Shown here: positions 1 to 5,458 of the stretch, one piece after another
How positions within the stretch are numbered: the first letter of the stretch is position 1
Layout: each line of letters starts with the position of its first letter
NCBI GenBank assembly: GCA_902765885.1
Contig: CACXBN010000367.1
Location: 1-6,038, forward strand
Length of the DNA stretch: 6,038 nt
Direction of reading: 5' to 3'
DNA from: an uncultured Ruminococcus sp.
GTDB lineage: Bacteria > Bacillota > Clostridia > Oscillospirales > CAG-272
The notes under the pieces: model-generated
What the model saw: the letters and a program-made list of their open reading frames with translations, nothing else
Databases searched by the model: none
Told to the model about the DNA's origin: nothing
Made by a program: the position numbers and the translations under genes

Positions 1-345
1 ACGGTAGCCCATCATTTCGGACATGGAGGTAAAACCGTACTTATGACCGATACCGCTGATTTTTCCGCTGAACGCAGAGAAAATAAACATACCAATCATG
101 TAAGGCAGGCCAATCGCGATGCAAACAACACCGCCGGTGTACGCATATCCGCCTTTACCGATGAGAGCGCTCCCTCCAATGACGGAAGCACAAATCGTGG
201 CAATCAGAACAAAAGTCGGTAGTGTCCTTCCTGCGACATAGTAATCCTTGGAGTTTTTGACTTTTTTCTGACTCACAATCCCTACAACGGCGATCAATGC
301 CATATATATAAGAATAATGATTAAATCCAGTACTGCAATCTGCAT
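1..345 (-). CDS. Sodium:solute symporter family (SSS/SLC5) transporter, N-terminal 115 residues
   Basis: The frame from the ATG at 345 runs open to the left edge, so only the start of the gene is present; full-length family members are usually 450-550 aa or more. The visible part has a first membrane helix (about residues 4-24), a basic cytoplasmic loop QKKVKNSK, then DYYVAGRTLP (34-43), the hallmark (D/E)(F/Y)xxAGRxLP of the family. A second helix (44-62) contains IGGSALIG, followed by GGYAYTGG and a third helix around 73-92. These proteins import solutes such as amino acids, sugars, sialic acid, pantothenate or other carboxylates with sodium. Substrate cannot be told from this fragment. The start is supported by AAGGAG eight bases upstream, and the gene follows the second ATP-grasp gene after 12 bases, so the two are almost certainly co-transcribed. 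Confidence 0.85.
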   Translation of the reverse strand, partial: MQIAVLDLIIILIYMALIAVVGIVSQKKVKNSKDYYVAGRTLPTFVLIATICASVIGGSALIGKGGYAYTGGVVCIAIGLPYMIGMFIFSAFSGKISGIGHKYGFTSMSEMMGYR

Positions 346-353
346 TCTCAATT

Positions 354-359
354 CTCCTT
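354..359 (-). promoter_or_regulatory. Ribosome binding site of the symporter gene, overlapping the upstream stop
   Basis: AAGGAG lies eight bases before the ATG at 345 and shares two bases with the TAA stop (358-360) of the ATP-grasp gene. This arrangement (TAAGGAG) favours re-initiation by ribosomes finishing the upstream gene and fixes the symporter start. Confidence 0.75.
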
Positions 360-1635
360 ACAATTGATCCGGGTCATACTTTTCAGACAAAAGCGAGTCG
401 CCAGTTTTGTTCATGACCTTTATCACTTCGTTCATATATTTAAGATCAGATTTGATTTGATCCGCACTATCTGCAACCATGTAAAATGAAAGTATCGCTT
501 TATCGACGGTTCTGTCCTTTTTTATGTGGAAACCAATACCCCTTTGCTGAATCAAAGAAACATAGGAGTCCAGAGCCTTGACTTTATCTACCCCTTCGAT
601 TTTCGCTACTGTGTCGTTGTCGCCCTGCAGGAGATAGTTTGCTACCATCGCTGTCTTCTGGAAAGCAGCAGAACGTTCCCTTATTTGATTTATATGATCT
701 AACATCCGTCCTGAAAGCGCGTAGCGAACCGTCATCTCTACAGGATTCAGTCCCAGCACTGCTTCCTCCAGTTCAAAGAATGATCCTCCGAGCCTGCATC
801 CCATCTCGTAAAAGGTAATCTTCTCTCCGTCAGCATGCCCCTGCAGGAAAATCAAACCGTCACGAAAGCCCAGCTCTCGAAACATCTTGAGAATTCTGGG
901 ATTTATCTCACGATAGTAATTTTCAATTGCCTTTGACGGCGCAAGGCATACATTTGAGTAGTTGATAGCAGTGCCGCGATCCGGACTCATATACCGGTCA
1001 AACATGGACAAAAGCCGAAATTCACCATCAACACCAACATAGTCCAGCAAAAACTCTCTGCCTGTACTGCAAGCCTCAACAATCGCATTTCCCGAAGAAG
1101 AAAAACTCAATGCTTCGGCAAGTTGAGCCTCAAGCGAATCTCTATCATAGCAGGCCCCTGCACCGCGAGACCCACTTGCATCCATGGGCTTGACAAAAAC
1201 GGGGTATTCAATTTCTCGAATCACTTCCTCCGTCAGTTCATTACCGATGAGATATGTTTTTGGAACCGGCACACCAAACTGCTCACAGGTTTTCTTAAAA
1301 TCGACTTTGTTCGTCGACATGGAAAGCATTTTGGGAGTTGCATAATACGGCAAGCCAAGCTCCTTGCACACTTCATAACAAACGGGCATCAGAATATCTA
1401 CAAAGCCCGTCGTGACACCATTAATTTGATTTTCCCTGCACCACGCCACAATTGCTTTTACATCAGTTGCATCCAACAGTACCGCCTCATCTGCAATCTT
1501 TTTTGCAGGAGAGTCCGCGTAATAATCCGCAACGGCGACATAAGCTCCCATTTCCTGTGCTTTTCGAACGATACAACAAGCTAAGGTAATCCCGCCTAAA
1601 ACGAGAAGTTTTTTTCCCTCAAACTCTTTTTTCAC
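358..1635 (-). CDS. Second ATP-grasp family ligase, GTG start
   Basis: A 425-aa ATP-grasp enzyme. An ATG at 1698 would lie 43 bases inside the GNAT gene and add a basic, non-homologous leader. The GTG at 1635 has AGAGGA seven bases upstream, lies just past the GNAT stop, and gives the expected start VKKEFEGKKLLVLGG. Domains: pre-ATP-grasp with DYYADSP at 37-43; NKVDF (109-113); K149 in VKPMDASGSRGAG; adenine-pocket strand AIVEA (184-188); metal ligands Q265 and E277, spaced 12 residues apart like the Q/E pair of carbamoyl-phosphate synthetase; then EMGCRLGG (277-284) and a C-terminal domain. It is clearly related to the ATP-grasp gene at 3109-4308 (shared DYxxDxP, ALSFS and VEMxVRxA motifs) but strongly diverged, so the two probably act on different substrates or successive steps. 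The stop codon overlaps the ribosome site of the symporter gene. Confidence 0.85.
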   Translation of the reverse strand: MKKEFEGKKLLVLGGITLACCIVRKAQEMGAYVAVADYYADSPAKKIADEAVLLDATDVKAIVAWCRENQINGVTTGFVDILMPVCYEVCKELGLPYYATPKMLSMSTNKVDFKKTCEQFGVPVPKTYLIGNELTEEVIREIEYPVFVKPMDASGSRGAGACYDRDSLEAQLAEALSFSSSGNAIVEACSTGREFLLDYVGVDGEFRLLSMFDRYMSPDRGTAINYSNVCLAPSKAIENYYREINPRILKMFRELGFRDGLIFLQGHADGEKITFYEMGCRLGGSFFELEEAVLGLNPVEMTVRYALSGRMLDHINQIRERSAAFQKTAMVANYLLQGDNDTVAKIEGVDKVKALDSYVSLIQQRGIGFHIKKDRTVDKAILSFYMVADSADQIKSDLKYMNEVIKVMNKTGDSLLSEKYDPDQL

Positions 1636-1642
1636 AATTCTA

Positions 1643-1648
1643 TCCTCT
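1643..1648 (-). promoter_or_regulatory. Ribosome binding site that decides the GTG start of the second ATP-grasp gene
   Basis: AGAGGA lies seven bases before the GTG at 1635 and just after the GNAT stop codon (1656-1658). Its spacing supports the GTG over the in-frame ATG at 1698, which would overlap the GNAT gene by 43 bases. Confidence 0.75.
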
Positions 1649-1655
1649 TTAATTA

Positions 1656-2171
1656 TTATTCGCCTAAGAACTCTTCTTTTAGCTGTGCATACATACAAAG
1701 ATTATGAAAAGCCCCATTTTTATAAACCGCCTGTCTCTTGATCCCTTCAAGAACAAATCCAGCTTTTTCATATAAGTGTCTGGCTCGCTGGTTCTCTTCT
1801 AAAACACCTAGTTCCACCCGGTGCAGATTCAGGTTTATAAAGGCATGGTTCAAAATCTCTTTAATAGCAAATGATCCCATTCCTTGATTTTGATGTTCTT
1901 TGCTTCCGATCATGATATGAAAAGATGCAAGCTGCTGAATTTGGTTAATACCGACCAGACTGACAAGACCGAGGATTTGATCTGTTTCATCTGTAATCGC
2001 GCATCTGACCTGTTCGCTACGATGCGCCTGATAGTTTTCAAACCATGCTTCATCTGTGTCCATATTGATAAATCGAAACGGAGAGCCAAGAAACGCAACC
2101 AACTCCGGGTCGTTTCTCCACCGGTTGATCTCCGGAAGATCCCGACGCTCTAATTCTCTTAGTCGATACAT
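1656..2171 (-). CDS. GNAT N-acetyltransferase, RimJ/RimL type (Acetyltransf_3)
   Basis: A 171-aa single-domain GNAT protein. The N-terminal LRELERRDLPEINRWRNDP is the usual opening of RimL-like members. The strand AITDETDQILGLVSLVGIN (58-76), the acetyl-CoA pyrophosphate loop Q94-x-x-G97-x-G99, and the motif-B stretch LHRVELGVLEENQRARHLYEKAGF (116-139, described as motif with N127 and Y134) are in the correct order and spacing. The family acetylates amines of proteins, antibiotics, polyamines and nucleotide-linked amino sugars (for example WecD and PseH). Immediately after an aminotransferase-like gene, acylation of the newly made sugar amine is the best guess. The ATG at 2171 lies 13 bases inside the upstream gene, with AGGAGG seven bases before it, so translation is probably coupled. 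Substrate and acyl donor are inferred. Confidence 0.85.
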   Translation of the reverse strand: MYRLRELERRDLPEINRWRNDPELVAFLGSPFRFINMDTDEAWFENYQAHRSEQVRCAITDETDQILGLVSLVGINQIQQLASFHIMIGSKEHQNQGMGSFAIKEILNHAFINLNLHRVELGVLEENQRARHLYEKAGFVLEGIKRQAVYKNGAFHNLCMYAQLKEEFLGE

Positions 2172-3112
2172 TGAAGAACCTCCTCTGCAACTCGAAGCAT
2201 ATCATCACTGTCATATCTCTGATCACACGGCAACGGAAGAATGTTTGCCGCATAGTCCCTCTCAAGTTCATTGCCCTGTTCCAGTACGTTTGGCCAGAGC
2301 GTTGGAACGAAGATGCCGTTTTGCGCCAGTCCGTTTTTCACCTGCAGGCCATTCCTGCAATAGAACGGATAAGCAAACGGACCAACTGGCATTTTCAGCT
2401 TCATTGCGTTATGCGAGCCAAGTACGCTTTCCAAAACAGCATAGTTTCGCCCTCTCGCGGCTTGAACATGCGCATAGTTCACCGCGCTGAGAATGTTATG
2501 CGTGAGTCTGGACATTGAGCGAAGCTCCAAGTCCCGAAAGCCCCGGTTATTTTTCTGAGACACTGTGTAATAGTCACGTGCGCTGCCCGCGTCAAATCTG
2601 CCCAGAACATGACCCATTCTGTCTGCGGAGACGTCAACCGGAAGGGGTTCTTCCAGAAATGTATCCGTTGCCAGATAAGCGCCATCCGGAACGCCAAAGA
2701 ACTTCCGACAGGAATAAATCGTATCAATTCCATCGAGCGGCTTTTGAAAAAACGCCTGAACGTGATCCACAATCAGCCGGTCGTATTTTTGCTTCCAGAA
2801 CAAAATCTCCTCATCTGCAAGCTGCCCATAGTAGTTCACAAGGTAAAAATACGCTCCCGGCTCCAGTTCTTTTTCAAAAACCGGGCGAAACATGGCATCG
2901 ATGTCATAGCACTCAAAGGGAATCTGCTCTCTTTCGCATAAAAACGGAATTGTATCACACAGGAAGCCCGGAATGTACAGCTTTTGGATGTGCTTTGCCT
3001 GAATCAGATAAGCGAGCGCATTCCTGCCGGAGTTCAGTGCAATCAAATTCGGGTAATACTCTCCGCTGCCGGACAAGGTCTCTAATTCCAGATATCCGCC
3101 GATTTCTTTCAT
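2159..3112 (-). CDS. Divergent, short DegT/DnrJ/EryC1-like PLP aminotransferase
   Basis: A 317-aa protein following the fold-type I order of sugar aminotransferases. NSGRNAL (27-33) stands where DegT enzymes have SGT/SGR-x-AL; YIPGFLCDTI (46-55) corresponds to the IVPxxT strand; CYDID (68-72) to the VFxDID strand; VDHVQAFF (115-122) holds D116, expected to pair with the PLP ring nitrogen; YSCRKFFGVPDGAYL (133-147) holds K137, the likely Schiff-base lysine. The tail ILPLPCDQRYDSDDM matches the LPxxxxxxxxE end of the family. It is about 50-60 residues shorter than WecE/ArnB-type enzymes, and the usual DxAH motif reads DHVQ, so it may have an altered substrate or be a non-transaminating relative. 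The ATG overlaps the preceding stop (ATGA) with GAGGA nine bases upstream. In context it would aminate a keto-sugar nucleotide, which is inferred rather than shown. Confidence 0.7.
   Translation of the reverse strand: MKEIGGYLELETLSGSGEYYPNLIALNSGRNALAYLIQAKHIQKLYIPGFLCDTIPFLCEREQIPFECYDIDAMFRPVFEKELEPGAYFYLVNYYGQLADEEILFWKQKYDRLIVDHVQAFFQKPLDGIDTIYSCRKFFGVPDGAYLATDTFLEEPLPVDVSADRMGHVLGRFDAGSARDYYTVSQKNNRGFRDLELRSMSRLTHNILSAVNYAHVQAARGRNYAVLESVLGSHNAMKLKMPVGPFAYPFYCRNGLQVKNGLAQNGIFVPTLWPNVLEQGNELERDYAANILPLPCDQRYDSDDMLRVAEEVLQCID
2179..2184 (-). promoter_or_regulatory. Strong ribosome binding site of the GNAT gene, inside the upstream gene
   Basis: A perfect AGGAGG is placed seven bases before the ATG at 2171. 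It sits within the last codons of the aminotransferase-like gene and supports the 13-base gene overlap as real. Confidence 0.8.
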
Positions 3113-4308
3113 TCAGAATCATCCTCAATATGGATATCGTTTGTGATGCGATCCAGAGACTGTAGCATCTCTTTTTCGGAATCATACTTCAAAAACAGGA
3201 TTCCAATCGCCTTGGCCGCATTGTCAAAGCAGCGGAACGTGTCGCCGGGTTTTTTATATATTTCTCTGCGTATGATATGTGACTCCAGCTCCGGAGCAAA
3301 ATGAATTCCGCGGAATGTGCCTGTTTTCGCTGCATGGAGATTGTGCGTTGCATAATACGGCTTTCCATCGTGCGGAAGGGCAGCCAGAGGTTCTCCCATG
3401 GCCGATCGCACCGCCATCTCCACAACGTCCACATCAAAGATCAAGGACAGGAGTTCCGGTATCATGTTGCCGCCATTACGGGGCCCGATATCGATCAGAA
3501 AAACACGGTCATTTTGATCGATGATGACTTCCACGTTCATACCGCAGTCCCGGATCTGCAGGGCAGTGACCAGTCTCTGCAGTGTCTCCTTCACGCGGTT
3601 CAAATCCGCATCCTGCACGACGGGCGGATAGCTTTTCCCAACCGGCACCAACGGATTAACCGAAGGATCTCGATGGCAGTTCATCAGGCCCCACAGGATC
3701 ACCTGCCCATCCTTTACGAAAATATCGCCGCCGATCAGATAGGGGTGCTTTTTCTCTATAAACTCCTCGACGATAAACCGTCCGCAGCGGGAAAAGCTGA
3801 GCGCAAAATCAACCGCTGCCTTTATTCCGTCCCAAGAACGCAGCACTGTAACGCCTTTGCTTCCAGAGGAATCAACCGGCTTTACGATCACCGGAAGATG
3901 AAACTGCAGTTCATTTCCTGCAAAGGATTCACAATCGGAAAAAGCCATGCTTTCCGGAACACAGAACTGATTTTTCTTCAGGAAAGCGCGAAAGCGATCC
4001 TTATTACAGAGCGTTTCCACCGACTCCAGTGGATTTCCGGGCAGGCCCAGTTTCTCAGCTACAAACGCCGCCGTGGGTGCTGCCGGATCGGAGGCATACG
4101 CCAGAATACCATCGATATTCTCTTTTTTCGCAACCTCCAGAACCGCTTCACGATCCGTGGTGCTGACGAGGTAAAACTTATCGGCATGGTACTGTCCCGG
4201 ATTGTCCGTCAGATAATCGCAGAGGACGGTATCGTATCCCAGTCTTTTTGCTGTTTCGATGGCGGCAATCTGCTGGGCAGAGCCGCCGAGTAGAAGTATT
4301 TTTTTCAT
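3109..4308 (-). CDS. ATP-grasp family carboxylate-amine ligase (first of two)
   Basis: A 399-aa ATP-grasp enzyme, the class that activates a carboxylate as acyl phosphate and joins it to an amine or thiol. In order: a Rossmann-like pre-ATP-grasp domain starting KKILLLGGSAQQ with DYLTDNP at 31-37; NKDRF (102-106); ATP-binding lysine K143 in VKPVDSSGSKGV; adenine-pocket strand FIVEEF (178-183); metal-binding E260 and D273, the latter in DIGPRNGG; and a C-terminal domain with KKPGD (352-356). The usual E-x-N-P-R metal motif is D-x-G-P-R here. The catalytic residues look complete, so activity is expected. The ATG at 4308 has GGAAG six bases upstream. It lies 37 bases after the glycosyltransferase gene and overlaps the next gene by ATGA. 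In such a cluster it plausibly attaches an amino acid or other acid to an amino sugar, but dipeptide synthesis or a small-molecule pathway is equally compatible. Confidence 0.85.
   Translation of the reverse strand: MKKILLLGGSAQQIAAIETAKRLGYDTVLCDYLTDNPGQYHADKFYLVSTTDREAVLEVAKKENIDGILAYASDPAAPTAAFVAEKLGLPGNPLESVETLCNKDRFRAFLKKNQFCVPESMAFSDCESFAGNELQFHLPVIVKPVDSSGSKGVTVLRSWDGIKAAVDFALSFSRCGRFIVEEFIEKKHPYLIGGDIFVKDGQVILWGLMNCHRDPSVNPLVPVGKSYPPVVQDADLNRVKETLQRLVTALQIRDCGMNVEVIIDQNDRVFLIDIGPRNGGNMIPELLSLIFDVDVVEMAVRSAMGEPLAALPHDGKPYYATHNLHAAKTGTFRGIHFAPELESHIIRREIYKKPGDTFRCFDNAAKAIGILFLKYDSEKEMLQSLDRITNDIHIEDDSE
3122..3126 (-). promoter_or_regulatory. Ribosome binding site of the aminotransferase-like gene
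   Basis: GAGGA lies nine bases before the ATG at 3112, inside the last codons of the first ATP-grasp gene. Start and stop overlap as ATGA, consistent with translational coupling. Confidence 0.6.
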
Positions 4309-4314
4309 TTTTTT

Positions 4315-4319
4315 CTTCC
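4315..4319 (-). promoter_or_regulatory. Weak ribosome binding site of the first ATP-grasp gene
   Basis: GGAAG is followed by six A residues and the ATG at 4308, in the 37-base spacer that is the longest non-coding gap in the window. It is weaker than the other sites but the only candidate, and the start is confirmed by the KKILLLGG opening typical of ATP-grasp proteins. Confidence 0.5.
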
Positions 4320-4345
4320 AGCCGCTTGTTTAATTATGTTCGTAA

Positions 4346-5458
4346 TTACTCAAGAATTGCTCTCCACGCTTTGGTACTTTCCCCTGGGTAATAATTGCGA
4401 AACAAGGGAGCATGTGCATCTGCTATTATTTCGTTCCTGCAGAACTCTTCAAACGATATCTTTCCAATTGTTCGACAATCATAAGTTCTGACTCCATTTT
4501 CTTTAAAGCCTTTATATAAGACTCCTCGCGGGTCAAAATACAATTTTGTTCCCATAAGTGCCATGTTTTTTGTATTCCCCAAAGCAGATTGATGCCTGAA
4601 CGGGAAGATTGCTACATCTATTGTAGACAAGAACTCCGTATACTCTCTAAAAGGCATTAATTCGGTTATTACAGTACATTTGGATTCGCCAAATATTGAG
4701 TTGCCTAACTCTTCAAGATATTTGATTTTCTCAAGTGATGCACCATAGGAGAGAACCATATAAATATGAATGTTCTCATTTCGGTATGCCGAAAGTTTGT
4801 TTAGATACTTTTCATGTTCGAGAAAATGATAGCCGCTATGACCTAGCAAGACTTTGGTCTCACCGCATTCTGAATTAAGATGATGCTCTCGTAATTGCAG
4901 CCTATATTCCACATCTGATTCTCCGCTGACCGGAATATAACAAACACGCACTTTAGAACCGTACTTTTTCCTAATGGTTTTTTCATCATAAGAAAAACCA
5001 ATGCCAACACCATAAAACTGAGATATTTTATTCGATACTTGACGCTTTTTCCTAAAAGTACGCAAGTAGGTTCCTCTAATAATCTTTTTTATTGTGTGAA
5101 CACCTTCTTTAACAATCATTTTTAGGTTCCACACTGTTTTAGGTCCGTTAGAATATATATCCTGACCCCAAACAACCCATACTATTTTTTTTGCAGCATC
5201 GTCAGTAAGACTAATAATCTGTTCATCTGTTAGAAACATCGAGTGAATAATGATCATTCTATAGTCTTGATAATGCTGATTAATATATTCCGGAGAAAAA
5301 CAGGCAGGGTTTGAACTATAATTTTGATACTTTTCAAGCTCATCCATTCTGCGCTCAGAAACAAACTCATTATCATCTTGCGAAAATTCAGAGTTTAAAA
5401 ACTGTACCATCTCCACATCAATGTGTGTGCACATTGAAAGCAAGTGCAGGTTTTTCAT
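4346..5458 (-). CDS. WecF-like glycosyltransferase (GT56, 4-acetamido-4,6-dideoxygalactosyltransferase family)
   Basis: This 370-aa cytosolic or membrane-associated protein matches the GT56 pattern of WecF, which transfers Fuc4NAc from dTDP-Fuc4NAc to a lipid-linked acceptor in enterobacterial common antigen synthesis. Visible family signatures are VWVVWGQDIY (residues 93-102), VLLGHSGYHFLEHEKYL (203-219), MVLSYGASLEKIKYLEELG (234-252), the FG at 256-257, FREYTEFL (270-277), and AIFPFRHQSALGNT (283-296), comparable to the FxxxRQxxLGN stretch of WecF. Length is close to the roughly 360 aa of WecF. There is no signal peptide or membrane segment. The ATG at 5458 overlaps the previous stop as ATGA and has GAGGAG five bases upstream. 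Hand counts give roughly 32-40% GC here, against 60-72% just upstream and 45-62% downstream, suggesting separate acquisition. The actual donor sugar cannot be read from sequence. GT56 membership is fairly sure, the substrate is not. Confidence 0.82.
   Translation of the reverse strand: MKNLHLLSMCTHIDVEMVQFLNSEFSQDDNEFVSERRMDELEKYQNYSSNPACFSPEYINQHYQDYRMIIIHSMFLTDEQIISLTDDAAKKIVWVVWGQDIYSNGPKTVWNLKMIVKEGVHTIKKIIRGTYLRTFRKKRQVSNKISQFYGVGIGFSYDEKTIRKKYGSKVRVCYIPVSGESDVEYRLQLREHHLNSECGETKVLLGHSGYHFLEHEKYLNKLSAYRNENIHIYMVLSYGASLEKIKYLEELGNSIFGESKCTVITELMPFREYTEFLSTIDVAIFPFRHQSALGNTKNMALMGTKLYFDPRGVLYKGFKENGVRTYDCRTIGKISFEEFCRNEIIADAHAPLFRNYYPGESTKAWRAILE

Noticed and set aside
1123..1584. Plus-strand open frame of 153 codons antisense to the second ATP-grasp gene
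   Set aside because: No recognisable domain or convincing ribosome site; the minus-strand gene explains this region fully.
2515..3165. Plus-strand open frame of 216 codons antisense to the aminotransferase-like gene
   Set aside because: No family motif, low-complexity basic composition, and full overlap with a gene showing conserved PLP-enzyme motifs.
3301..4293. Long plus-strand open frame (330 codons) antisense to the first ATP-grasp gene
   Set aside because: It is a mirror of the GC-biased codon pattern of the real gene; the translation has no recognisable domain, is rich in H, R, C and Q, and would overlap a clear ATP-grasp gene entirely.
4325..4354. Imperfect inverted repeat (CTTG...AATTA / TAATT...CAAG) around the stop of the glycosyltransferase gene, considered as a terminator or attenuator
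   Set aside because: The stem is AT-rich with two internal mismatches, and no T-run follows in the direction of transcription (the sequence after it is CGGCTGGAAG and then A residues), so a terminator is unlikely.
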